The translations under genes and the position numbers were made by a program. The notes below the pieces were generated by a model. The model was given only the letters and a program-made list of their open reading frames with translations. It was not told the DNA's origin and did no database searches. A stretch of 64,000 nt of DNA from Tomocerus qinae (Eukaryota; Arthropoda; Collembola; Entomobryomorpha; Tomoceridae): positions 138,281,875 through 138,345,874 of the forward strand of contig CM034546.1 of assembly GCA_020055645.1 (NCBI GenBank), in the 5' to 3' direction. This document shows positions 24,574-36,450 of the stretch, one piece after another (position 1 is the first letter of the stretch; every line of letters starts with the position of its first letter).

Positions 24574-27500
24574 TTACTGCCTTAATGTGACTGCCATATG
24601 AAATGGAACAACGCTGTTGGTTATTGAATTAGAGCCAGTCATCTCCAACTTTTCGTTTTTCTGTATTCTCGTCAACGTGTAACGTTGCAACACGCCAGTT
24701 AAAAATGCAAACACTGTAGCGGTAGCTACTGCTTCTCCTGGACAGACACGCATGCCTGTGAAATAATTAAAAATTTCAATACAAATAACGAAATAAATAC
24801 TTAAGTAGCAGAATGTGTCTACAAACCTCCCCCAAATGCAAAGACACGATTGACTTTGCTGATTATTAAATTATTTTCGGAATCCAGAAATCTTTCCGGT
24901 CTAAATTCGGTAGGATCGCCCCAATAATCTTCGTCCATTCTAATACTGTGCAGCTGCAGGAAAGCCATTGTTCCCTTCATATAGATAGAAGATATTGCAA
25001 TTGATATTCTTTTGAGTATAACGGTTAACGGGGGCTAATTTTACCTTTGTGACTTTCAAGCTTCCAATATGGTAATCATTTCTAGCCGTTCTGGCAGAAA
25101 CCGGAATCATGCTGGCCATTCTGTGGATTTCGATAATTGCAGCTGCGGTGTACGGCATTCTAATCAAACAAAAGGAGTCACATTTATTATTTATTTCCAA
25201 ACCTCACTTGTTACTTTTTATTTGACTTTCATGACTTGGTTTTTTGCAGTTTTTATATCTTGATTGTTAGACTGTCGTGGGACGGCTACTATTTAGTTAG
25301 TTAAGGTTATGCTACTAAGGTGATTGTGCTATCGAGTCTGTAGCTATTTGACGGCCGTCGATACTGATTGACTGAAAATTGCATAGACATGGCCTTTTTA
25401 ACTCACCTGTGCTTATCCTCGTAGTATGATGGACATCTACTGCTGCCGACTACTAGGTCAATCTCTTCCTGAATTTTCTTTTGTGCTGCAGGATTTTTTA
25501 TCATGAGCATCATCGCTCCCTCCAAAGTATTATTCGTCGTATCAATTCCAGCTTGGAACAAATCCATTAGAATTGCGGCTAGTTCATCCACGCAGTAAAT
25601 GTTTTTCAACGTTTCATCTTCACTGCATTTGTCGATTTCTTGCAGAAAATTGTCAATAAAATCTTCAGGATTTGTTTTATAATTTCCTAGTTCCTTTCTG
25701 CGAACGACATAATTCTGAAAATGTCAAGTCACTCAATGTTAATAAATATGAATCCGGTGAGCTATTGAGTTATTGACGACTTTACAGTTGGACTACACAT
25801 GGATGTTAAACCGCAGGGATTCGATACGAATATATCATGACGCACATTGAATTTTTTATACTAGTCCAAGATTAGTGTGTAAAACAGTTTGTAGTTCTTC
25901 CTTCCTCAATGCAAATCAATGTATCGCAATGAGTATAGTCTCCCACCGTTGGGTGAACATTTTAGTGCAGAAAAATACAAGTACAAGAATTGTACCCAAA
26001 TTGTAAAGTGTCAATAATATGCTAATTATATTGCTTACGGTGAAGTAAATGCCGAGATTGTCCAAAGCCTCAAAGATCTCCGTGAAGCCAAACAATTTTG
26101 GGGCCATTTTTATAAGAGGCCTAAAAGGCTTGCATTGATATCCGAGGATTTTGCCATGAGGAAGACTCGTCGCAGTGATATTGTTATTTTTTATTGCGAT
26201 ATATTCCGGATCGTCCCTTGCAAATTTCTCACCAGCAGCCAAAGTCCACACAACGTTAATGACTGAATTGGCAAAAAGGTCATGCACGGGGATCTCATTG
26301 TTCGTTGCCACTGATAGCTCCATTATATAATCCAGCACATCCAGGAGTTCCGTTTCAATGAATGCAGCCATCCTGCCCTTTTTTCCAAATCCCAACTGAC
26401 CCAGCTTTTTCACTGTGAAATTTCGCACTTCTCTCCAATGTGGTCCGTTGTTTTGAAGCAGCCCTAAATGTTGCAATTAAAAAACACTCGATTAGGCATA
26501 AATTAAGAAGGAATGATAACTTAGTTGCAAACCAACGAATAATTTATTTCGGGAACGTCCACAATAAATGCACATCATAAAATTCTCTTAAAGGTAGTTA
26601 ATAGCGGGGTAACTTGAGCATACACTTTGTGTGTATTGCTTAGGATTAGAATATTATAACCCGTATTTATTCACCAAAAGTTTTCAAAATTTCCAAAAAG
26701 TGGCGGAAGGTCTTGTGGCTGAGACTTGTGACTGAGAAAAATTTCTAATAAGTTTTGAATTATAGCGTTGGCGGGAAATCGTGTTTCCCACTAACGCTAT
26801 AATAATTCAAGATGTATTAATTTATTTAATATTTCGGAGCCACAAGTCCGAGCTATTTATCTTCCGCCACTTTTTGGAAATTTTGAAAACGTTTGGTGAA
26901 TAAATACGGGCTATATTCTACTCCTAAGTAATACACACAAAGTGTATGCTCAAGTTACCCCGATATTATTAACCACCCTTAACGTGTGAGTAGTTACTTA
27001 TTGTGTAAAATTGCAGTCCCGATTCATATTCGCTAAACGTTCCCAATCAGCTTTAAATACGGTAATACATATTATAGCCAATCAATGCTTACCTCTATTT
27101 CCGTCTGCCATTCTTCCTACAAATACCTCTCCAATTGGTCTATCAGCAAAATTTTCCGAACTGCTGATTTCTTTGACAACCTCATAGTCCCTGACCAAAA
27201 CTAGTGCAGAATATGAAAGAAACAACTTTGAAACAATTTTCTTTATCCATTTATGAAATGACAGACCTGACTGACATCATTCAAATACAATAGCCACTCA
27301 CTGAATTTCACTGGGAAGTTTGCCGTCAATATTGATTTGTCCTTTTTTAATTTGCGAAGAAATTCCAGAGGAGTTTCGTTGTCCAGCTTTGACATTATTG
27401 TATGTTTGATTGATTCAAAGGAATGAAGACCAGCAATATCTACGACAAATGCAGACTTAGAGTTATCATCAGCAGAGCCTTGATATATTTAGGCAAATGA

Positions 27501-29918
27501 TTTGTATTCAGTCCTGAAACTTTGAGTGCCAATGTTTCACCACTTTGGAAGTACTTTTGACGCCCACTTTTCATTTTTTACACATTTTAGAGTTTAGGAA
27601 CATATTTATTAGGATCGAAGCTTTGCTTAGTATCCTTATGAATTTGTCGCCGTCACTCTGTCCGATCGTCTGGCTGTCTGGTCGTCTGGTCGTCCACTAT
27701 TAATAAGGAGCAAATATATCTTTGCAGTGGCATAACTTATTTCAAATCTGTTTTTTGCATATGGTAGCACATATATTCAGGAGCAACTAGTTATCATGAG
27801 AATTCAAATTTGATGCATCTCCTGGTTTGTGGAAATTATATAAATACAGAAGGTGAGGCAGGCAGTAATAGTACGGCAGGTGAGACAGACAGCGTAGTAG
27901 CATAGAGGACTGACTACACACCGCGCTGGTATTAACATGCTCTGAAACTGCGGGAGACAAATGCAATATAAAATAGCTTCTCTTTAGTGCAACGATTAGT
28001 TGAATACAATTTTCGTTTCATTGCAACAATATTGTCACTATGCATTATAACCCAAAAGTGAAAATTGGCTAAAGAAGAGGATTTTTGTCCATTGTGATTA
28101 GTTAAATACAGTTTGAAACATTTTATCGTAAAAATTGTCAAAATATAAGAGTTTGAAACATTTTAACGTGAAAATTGCCAAAATATAATGGAAATGGTTG
28201 TCCATCTTCACTTCATTATAAATACACGTGTGGGATTAATCAGTGGTGAGTGCAGTTAACTACAATTATCACAAATCACTATTTAGGTGTTGTTTAAATC
28301 ACAATACTACATTCAATTTGTATTGCAATCCAAAAAATTATTAATCGGGTATAATCCTAATCGTGACACTCGATTCTTTCCAGCTTTACAGTCACCTGGT
28401 GCGGAATTGATTGGTTGTGATTAGTTTGAAACATTTTATCGCAAAAATTGTCAAAATATAACGGAAATGGTCGTCCATCGTCACTTCATTATAAATACAC
28501 GTGTGGGATTCATCAGTGCTGAGTGCAGTTAACTACAGTTGTCACAAATCATTATTTAGGTATTGTTTAAATCACAATACTATATTCAATTTGTATTGAA
28601 ATCCAAAAAATTATTAATCGGGTATAATCCTAATCGTGATACTCGATTCTTTCCAGCTTTACAGTCACCTGGTGCGGAATTGATTGAGTTCTGCATGTTG
28701 ACTCCAAACTTATATGAATACTCTAATACCAATACCATTAACTCCCGCCCTGTTGTTATGGCTGTTTATATGACTGTTGGACCAAAGACTCTCCTACTAT
28801 AACCCTAGATTTTAGATGGCGTAGTGAGTGGAATCTACAAAATCAACAAGATATTACTATTTAGGTATTGTTTAAGTCACGTTACTATATTGAATTTGTA
28901 TTTCCAGCTGACTTGCCGAATGCATTCCTACTCATTATTAAATGACATATTCCATTCTTTCCAGCTTTACAGTCTACTAAGAATTGATTGAGTTCTGCAT
29001 GTTGACACATGGTGAAGAATTGAAGTCCACTATTTGGAATAAACATTTTATCGTGGAATCTACAAAATCGACAAGATATCACTATTTAGCTTGGTGTTAA
29101 TTGACTCCTGAAGGGTGGATATTCATGACTACCAGCAGTTTGGTCTGGAACAGGAATGGGTATCCGGAATGGGACTAATTCAAAAGAAAGTCCCATATAA
29201 AATTTCAAACTATTTTATAGGACTTTCTCTACAGAACCCAGCTGATACGGGCAGGGGAAGGGGGAGGAAGGGGCGGGAATCTGTCTATTTGCCTTGATTC
29301 TAATGATAACTGATTGTGGCTGAATACATGTGCTACCATATGCAAAAAGAAGATTTGAAACAAGTTATGTCGTTCCAAAATATGCGTGCATTTTATTACG
29401 GAAGGACAACCAGACCATCAGAATTTTTTTTAAATCTCCCGCTTCGATCCTGCGTATACGCCTGTTGCCAACAGTTTATTATAGATTGTTATCATTTGTA
29501 TTTTAGATAGGAATGAAACATATTTGTCCATATTTTGGCTGATTTGCCAAAGTCTAATATATTTTAACAATGCAGAAATTGACAATGAATTCGACACTAT
29601 TTTCAAATTTTTGAAATTATATAATGCCAATGCCTTGATGCACAATTGTTTGTCTTTTCTTTTAATTTTAAATGTTGTTTGTGGTTTTGTCAATTTTTTT
29701 GGTACATATTTTGTCGCTTCTTTAAGCGTATTTACATTTATATTTTAGAAAAATAAATAAGTGGCCGCCCTGAAGAATTAATGAAATTTAAACTTACGGT
29801 TGTCTTTGTGACTGTTTTCTTTCAGATAATGGTGAGTTAACTTTCTCAGTAAATACACGAGAAAAACAGAAAAGAATGTAAATTGCACAAGATACGAATC
29901 TCCTAGTAATAAAGACAT
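24574..29918 (-). CDS. Cytochrome P450 (CYP2-clan-like), eight exons
   Basis: Exons on the minus strand: 29918-29798, 27439 to about 27289, 27190-27093, 26463-26039, 25714-25407, 25159-25045, 24953-24827 and 24755-24574; about 508 residues, a normal length. Exon 1 encodes an endoplasmic-reticulum anchor (MSLLLGDSYLVQFTFFSVFL...). P450 signatures follow: C-helix WREVR, I-helix AGIDTT, K-helix EIHR (ExxR), FRPERF, and the haem loop FGGGMRVCPG with the Cys ligand. The haem loop is split by an intron after FGGG. It should be a microsomal haem monooxygenase; the substrate is unknown. The usual proline-rich hinge (PPGP) after the anchor is not seen; the sequence there reads KDNHIAGLHSFESIK. The 3' border of exon 2 was set by reading phase and is uncertain. 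The first intron (about 2.4 kb) holds duplicated modules, and the exon 3-exon 4 intron holds a piggyBac-like MITE. Confidence 0.85.
26589..26986. mobile_element. piggyBac-like MITE with TTAA target sites, inside a P450 intron
   Basis: About 120-bp arms are inverted copies: AGGTAGTTAATAGCGGGGTA at the left and TACCCCGATATTATTAACCA at the right. Both ends abut TTAA (CTC-TTAA-AGG and CCC-TTAA-CG). The centre is itself palindromic (TTATAGCGTTGGCGGGAAA against TTTCCCACTAACGCTATAA), so the whole could fold as one long hairpin. TTAA target duplication is diagnostic of the piggyBac superfamily. There is no ORF, so it is non-autonomous. It lies in the intron between 27093 and 26463. Confidence 0.85.
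28130..29010. repeat. Tandem roughly 273-bp modules (two full, one partial) in the P450 first intron
   Basis: Unit 1 (about 28151-28423) and unit 2 (about 28424-28696) are near-identical over most of their length, with a 273-bp period measured at GTTTGAAACATTTTA. A diverged partial third unit lies at about 28860-29010. Each full unit carries CATTATAAATACACGTGTGG then GATTMATCAGTG, a TATA-plus-initiator-like arrangement about 25-30 bp apart. The open frame at 28563-28802 has no recognisable domain. Confidence 0.75.
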
Positions 29919-29929
29919 CTTAGATTTTT

Positions 29930-30830
29930 AATACCAAGAGATTAGTATTGAATTATTATTTTTGGTTGTATATTTGATGATCCGTCTCACTGAGATTAAA
30001 TTATAAATTTAAAGGTGCAAAGACTCATAAATACAGACATTTTTAAACTGTATTTCAGTGTTACAAATACAGATGTAATAAATGTATCAGTTTGGCGAGT
30101 TAAAATGTCAATAAACTGGACAATATTATTATTCACAGGTTTGACATTCTATGAATAATTTGTGAGCCACAGCGTGATGCACAGTTAGCAAGATGACAAA
30201 GCGAGTGGTATCGGCGGAGCAAAATGATAATATACCATAACATTGTATTCTTCCTCATTTTGCAACAATTATATTTAAAAAATCAAGTTCACCTTCACCT
30301 GAAGGTTGTAGTTGTTATGATGCTATGCAGACAACTAATTATACATTATTTGGAAGAACGCGATTAGATATAATATAATAGGTAATGGGTAGTAAACTAT
30401 ACTATACAGCGATGAGCACGATGGGGATTGATTACAGTATACTTGTAGTATAACTACGATGAATATGAAGGAAACCAACTACTACTGTTTGCATTGGACT
30501 AGTTCTCATGAATAGATATATGTACAATGTTGAGCTACCTTATTCGTCAAAGTTGTTTTTTACGTAGATAAGGTACTGCAGGTTTGATGTGAATTACTAT
30601 GTTCAGTGCTCAAGGAATAATTTGTCTGATTCTTACATTAAGCTCTAAACTAATTGTAATTAAACTTTTTTACGTCTCAAAGGCTCTAGTATTTGCTTTA
30701 TCAGGTACTTCAATACTTCTCCTTGTATAGTTTTATTTTAACCCAAGTACAATGGCAAAATTGTCGCAGGGCAAAGGAATACGTTTAATGATATTTGATT
30801 CAGAAAATATTGAAGTGGAAAGTCAATTAT
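29930..30830. other. Intergenic DNA upstream of the P450
   Basis: No gene recognised. It presumably includes the P450 promoter, but no TATA box at a convincing distance from 29918 was identified. Confidence 0.4.
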
Positions 30831-30831
30831 G

Positions 30832-31565
30832 TATATGTTAGCGGCAATAAGTTTTTAATGAGATCGGGTATAAAGTGTGAACAATGTCAACTACAGAGAA
30901 CAACAGTTTCCAAATCAATTGTGGTGAAACCATATGTATAAATGTTTTATGCATTGCCTGGTCGCAATGAGAAAAATGCATTTTTTTCTTAATACATTCA
31001 TTCCACCCATTCTACCGTGACCGCTAACATGTGTGTGTGCCTTATAATGTCATATAAATCTTCCGTAGCAGAAATATCTGTATTGTCCAAGCTATATTAC
31101 AAAGTAGTCACTTCTCCAGTAACATGATCTTTGAATTCAACAACTTTAAAATTCTTGACATTGAAATAGGTTGAATCTTTCTTTTCTGTACCTGGTTTTA
31201 ATAAAAACTATTTAATTTCCTCAATATTCGTCTACCTAAAAGATTTGGATTTTCGCATGTTATACTATTTTTTCCAATCATTTTCATGTTCTACTAGTAT
31301 AACCTACCAAGTTTTTACATGAATACACATCGAAAGTGTGTATTAGACTTAAGTTTTTGTTGTTTACTTTCATTTCCATCCAAATCAGGCAATAAGACCA
31401 GGAATTAAGCCTAATGCCGAGCAAAATTCAGGCATTAGTCTTAATGCCTAGGCTTTAAGTTTAAAGACTAGTCTTTAGGCCTAATGCCGGGCATTTTTAG
31501 GCATTAAGATTAATGCCTAGGCATTAGGCCTAATGCCTGAATTCACTTATTGCCGCTAACATATA
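30832..31565. mobile_element. Non-autonomous DNA element with 20-bp perfect terminal inverted repeats
   Basis: TATATGTTAGCGGCAATAAG at 30832-30851 is exactly inverted at 31546-31565. The 734-bp interior has no long ORF. Its right part (about 31385-31545) is a chain of GGCATTA / TAATGCC motifs, some in palindromic pairs (AGGCATTAGGCCTAATGCCT). The outer TATA may hold a TA target duplication, as in Tc1/mariner elements, but this cannot be separated from the inverted repeat itself. Confidence 0.75.
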
Positions 31566-31569
31566 TACG

Positions 31570-32975
31570 ATTACGAATGACAATTTTATTTTCGGAACCG
31601 CAAATGTTAGGCCTTAAATGGAGACAAGCCTTAAATGGAGTGTTTAATTATTTGTTTTTTGATTATGGATGCCGGCAACACATTAACGCATAGTCTTTAA
31701 GGTGTACGAATACGAACCTAATTGTCTTTGTAGTTTCATTTCAAGGATTTTCCTAGTTCCAATGTGTTTAAAATTCTATGAAAACTAAGAATTTAGACTT
31801 TGTACTCTACTTTTATTTGGAACAGCTGTTTAGCTATTTTAACTTTATACGTCACACTTTGTAGTAATTAATATTGCATGCCTTTCAGAAAGAGCGTGGG
31901 TTGGTACTTAGTAGTAATTGTGGGGACAACATTTGTACTCATTACTTCCCCGTCCATTTTGTTTCAAATATTGAAGATAGTAATAAGACAAACGACCAAG
32001 ATACTCTAAATCTGCCATTTCATACAAATAAACACTGCCTACGACTCATGACGGAATACCCTAAACTAAATTCGATCGATTATGTACAGCTTAAAAGTAA
32101 ATCAGAATTAGCGAAATTTTGTTTAGTAATCATTTTTACTTACTAATAAATCAAACCATACGTATTAGGATCTGTTTGATGTGGTTTCAATGATAAAATA
32201 CTTGGCCGGATTGCTGTCTCAGCCTTACATGTTCATCTTTGAGTCTTTTTTGTCCTCATTGGACTACCTTTCTCATTCTCACTTATCTACTCTAATTCAT
32301 CATTCATCCCAGTCAGTCAATCATTCTCAACCCAAGTCATACTCATAAATATCAGCTTCACAAGATGTCTTGGGTTTTCTTATTTTAATACCCTACTACT
32401 ACTTGAAGTGTAGTGTAGTCGTAGTACATAGTTTGTAAGTAGAAGTCTGTGTCTAACGAACAGTTTCGATACATAATGACAAAAATGATCTAAGAATACA
32501 GCATTTACTGGCATGGAAATGATATCAGTTTGACAGAAGTGAATGACGCTGGGTGTATGTATATAAATTAATAATATCCGCTAGTCCTAACCTTGCCAGG
32601 TTTTATTTCGGTAAGAGTTCGACGAATTTGTTATGCAGGAAAACCAAACTAAAAATGTCCTTTGTTTAACTTTCTTGATTAGAATTTTGTTCTTTAACTA
32701 CTTCTAATATTCCTATAATATGCCCATTAGCACTAAGAATGCAACTTCACAATATTTTTCGACGAAGACATGCAGACACGTTCCAAGACTTAATATTCTG
32801 CAAATAATAATAACAGTTATTTAACAGTTTATGGTATCTGCATTCTTTAATACTAATAAACAGTGTGAGATTGATGGTATTATTCATGGCCTTATTGCTA
32901 AAAAGACTAAAACTGTGTCAGGTCTTTAATTTTAGAGAAAATCATATCACATTAGTTATATTATATAATAAATTG
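31570..32975. other. Intergenic DNA, no gene recognised
   Basis: An open frame at 31874-32146 has no signal, domain or splice partner. Nothing else was identified. Confidence 0.4.
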
Positions 32976-32980
32976 AAGAG

Positions 32981-34667
32981 ATGAATATGCTATGCTGCGG
33001 CACTCCCCAAACTGGAGGATTAATAATTGGATCAGTTGAAATTGTAAGTTGATAGCTCGAAAGTAATTATTTGATACTTATTAATATAATGTCTTTATAT
33101 ATCTATCTTCATATATCTTTCCATAGTTATTAAATTTATTCCAAAATAACATAAAAGCAGCCATAAATATTTAAATAGTCATAAATAAATAACATTAGTC
33201 ACCCACGCTAATTATTCAGAGATGTTTACTCCGATGTATGCGTTTACCCTTTCTGTCTGTCTGTCTGTCTGTCCGTCCGTCCGTCCCTATACGTGATAAC
33301 TTTAGAACGGTTACACCTACAATACTCAAATTTTCAGGAAACAATCTTGTTCAGAGGAGTTTACTCCGATGTATGCGTTTACCCTTTCTGTCTGTCTGTC
33401 TGTCTGTCTGTCCGTCCGTCCGTCCCTATACGTGATAACTTTAGAACGGTTACACCTAAACTACTCAAATTTTCAGGGCACAATATTGAGGCAAAATGTA
33501 GATCTGAGTTCGTATATGAGCACGATCGGTCCCATCCCCTGATTGGGGGAAAGGGTTGAAAATTTCAATTGGCGATAACTTTGGAACGGTTATACCTAAG
33601 CTACTCAAATTTTCAGAGCACAATATTGAGGTAAAAATTAAGACCGAGTTCGTATGTGAGTAAGATTGGTCACACCCCCTGACCGGGGAGTGTCGAACTG
33701 TACGGTTATAATTTACGAAAATTGGAAATATAACAATTTTAAGTCACCAGCTTATAAATTGAACTGAACCTTTTCGTGATCACAAGAGTTAATGATGAGG
33801 AGGAAGCGGGAATTTTTATTTTACGTGAATTTAAGTTTTGATTTCTTAGGATCAAAATAATAACTTAATGCAACCGGTATTAAAAATGTACTGCACTTTA
33901 TACAGATGACCATTAATAATATTATGTTCGTCGTATTCTTATTGTACGCAAACTCCTCTGCTGTTGTACCCGTTTTGCAACGGTTTATTTATTTTTCATT
34001 TTAAATGTATTTATTGTATTTCTTGCATTCTTCTTCAGGTTGGAGGACTTGTCTCAATGATTATTTTCTCTTCAGTGCTTGGATCTGGAGAACAGAAATC
34101 GGGAGAAGGGTTAAAGGACAAGACTCTTGGATTCAGTATATTGACACAAAGAATTTGGGGAATATTGAAAATGGATTCCTATATTAATATTATTTATTTG
34201 TATGTAGCTGAGAATACGCTTTGGACTTTATTCACTGAAGTAAAATTGGTGATTTCTATCTACCAAATAATTATTTCTGGCGTGCTGATACACGGTATTC
34301 GAAAGGTAAACATTTATTAGCTGTGCAGATATTTAAATCTTTCAAAGTACTACTCATTAAAAATCTCTTTCCGAGCATTTAAATGATCGAGAGATCTGCA
34401 ATAATTATTGATTGTTTTTCATAATTTCAGAAATCAAGGTCACTGATGACAATTTGGATGATTTTTAAATTTATATTTATCTGTATATTTCCTATACTGC
34501 TCATCTCGTCTCTCCTCATAGGCGGCGTCAGAGTCGAGGAAATGATATTCTACTTTATATTGGTTGCCCTCAATGCCTTTTATTTATTTGTTATTTACTA
34601 CTTGCGAGAGCAAACGCAACCCAAAGCTTATCATGGCATGTTGCTGCTCAAAAACATTTCTTCATAG
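32981..34667 (+). CDS. Small four-helix membrane protein with N-terminal Cys-Cys-Gly...Thr-Gly motif
   Basis: Exons 32981-33043, 34039-34305 and 34431-34667, all phase 0 (donors GTAAGT and GTAAAC; acceptors TTCTTCAG and AATTTCAG), give 188 residues. The N-terminus MNMLCCGTPQTGGLIIG has the short Cys-rich head plus T-G that precedes the first helix in a family of insect four-pass membrane proteins of unknown function (DUF4728-like, from memory). Hydrophobic segments follow at about residues 13-35, 65-85, 112-135 and 145-165 (for example FIFICIFPILLISSLL). A charged C-tail follows. No catalytic motif is present. The 1-kb first intron contains the 135-bp tandem CTGTCTGT repeats. AATAAA is at 34724-34729. 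The family call is tentative; the gene structure is well supported. Confidence 0.7.
33222..33690 (+). repeat. Tandem copies of the CTGTCTGT / GATAACTTT repeat
   Basis: Two units with a 135-bp period (CCGATGTATGCG at 33231 and 33366) each contain a (CTGT)n(CCGT)n run, then ATACGTGATAACTTTAGAACGG. Two further diverged tail units follow (GATAACTTTGGAACGG and ACCCCCTGACCGGGGAG). Frames reading VCLSVCLSV come from the CTGT run and are not genes. It lies within the first intron of the four-helix protein gene. Confidence 0.8.
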
Positions 34668-34729
34668 CATAATTAATGAGTGTAAAAGTGTTTACACGCC
34701 AATATTCGATATGATGACTCATTAATAAA

Positions 34730-36370
34730 CTCCAAGGAGTAAATTACGAATAAAATCTCCAAAACAAGAGCTTACAACTTTTTTGTCTTCCAAAAGCGAT
34801 TAAATAATAATTCGGAATAATAATAATTCAGAAAAAGATTATCTTCATTATAAATTGACAAGAAACAGTTTATAATTTTTAACACTGCCTTGGTGTTATA
34901 TATTATTTTTCAGACATAAATGAAATCATTAATTTAAATTAGAAATAAATTGCTAATTAATTTCACAGCCTCAGCTTATACATTTATCTATTTTTTCTCT
35001 GCGTGTCGATAAGTAAGAAATCAATTTTGCAGTATTTTGATTTGCATACTACATTATTTTTAGAAATTCGATAATAGATGGCTTTTAGATTGCTCTAAAT
35101 TAGATTTTAATATAGAGCCGTAATTAGAAAGCAGAGCTTACATTTAAATATAATATAATGATATTTTAACCACAGTCTAGTTTTTATCTGCTGTTCTTCA
35201 TATTAGTCGACGTTATGCAACTTAACCTTGAAAATCAAATCCTATTCATGTCGCTATTTAAATGCCACAACTGAACAAAGAACTACAGTAAGGTTATGAT
35301 TGACCTAGGTTGTTGATTACTAATTGCAGATAAAAATTTTGCTAGCATTCATTCCCACGAGTACACTACTAATATGTTTACTGGCAGACGTGCATTCTAT
35401 GCATCCTAGTTATTATTGCAATGCAATATATTAATGTGTGCTGTGCAAAGCAAGGATACTTCCATCGTTACAATTAATAACTAATAATTATGTGTTTCAT
35501 TGATTAATTAAATGGTTCACTATCTTCGCATTCACACCCCAACACAATTAGAGATTCGTCGTTTAACGTTCATCATACGTATTATTATGCTTATTATTAT
35601 GCTATTGTTTACCATATTCTAGAATTATGCATTCATTTCATACCACAATCTCCTAATTAACACGAAATGAATCATTATGAATAGTAAACAAGCAAATGCA
35701 CTGCGTCCTTCATGAATCATTTTCTTCTCCTATTTACCTACTGTGAATCATTATAACTACAACTGTGCACAGGTGCTTTCCGATTAATACCCACACCCAA
35801 CGCAATATCATCAATTATAACAGGATATTTTGATTCGAATCACTTATCAATACTAAAAGAAGAAAGCAGCAATATTAGGTTTAAAAATGATCGACTTTTT
35901 CTATGATAAAGACTTTCTGTGCGCAAACCTCAAACACTCATCAAAGGTATCAAAAGCACATTATCCAGTTTCAGGTTGGTACTAATACTAATATTAATTT
36001 TAAAGACAAAAACTCGATATATGCCCCCACTTAAGGCTTGTAGACAGTTTTCACTCTTAAACGGATATTGCGGATTCATACTACCAACTTAAAACTTGAT
36101 GTTAGGTTTTTGATACCTATGATGAAACATAAATGGGTTGATAATGGGATGATAAAACAGATAGCCTTAATAATCATGTTAAAATATAGTTTTGATTATA
36201 TCAATGAATATACCTACCTGTACCAATTTCGATTTATTCAAGCCCTTATAAAAATGTAAAACGAGGCGTTAAATAAATTATAAGAATTTGCTCAATGAAA
36301 ATCAATTGTTTCCGAACATCTTAACCTGAAGATGCGTATTACAACACGTATTTAAATTAACTTAATAAAT
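34730..36370. other. Intergenic DNA between convergent genes
   Basis: No gene recognised. The AATAAA of the minus-strand LPMO gene is at 36377-36372. Confidence 0.45.
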
Positions 36371-36450
36371 ATTTATTGAAGGACGTTTATAAATATAATG
36401 TACTCCTGAGTGAATAGATTTTAAAATGCTTTTCATAAAAATCTCATTAA

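Noticed and set aside
28563-28802. A 79-codon frame as a gene
   Set aside because: It spans a tandem duplicated intronic module, and the sister unit does not keep the frame.
31874-32146. A 90-codon frame
   Set aside because: No recognisable motif and no exon partner.
33238-33559. Frames reading repeated VCLSVCLSV
   Set aside because: They arise from (CTGT)n(CCGT)n microsatellite runs inside a dispersed repeat and intron; no start context or domain.
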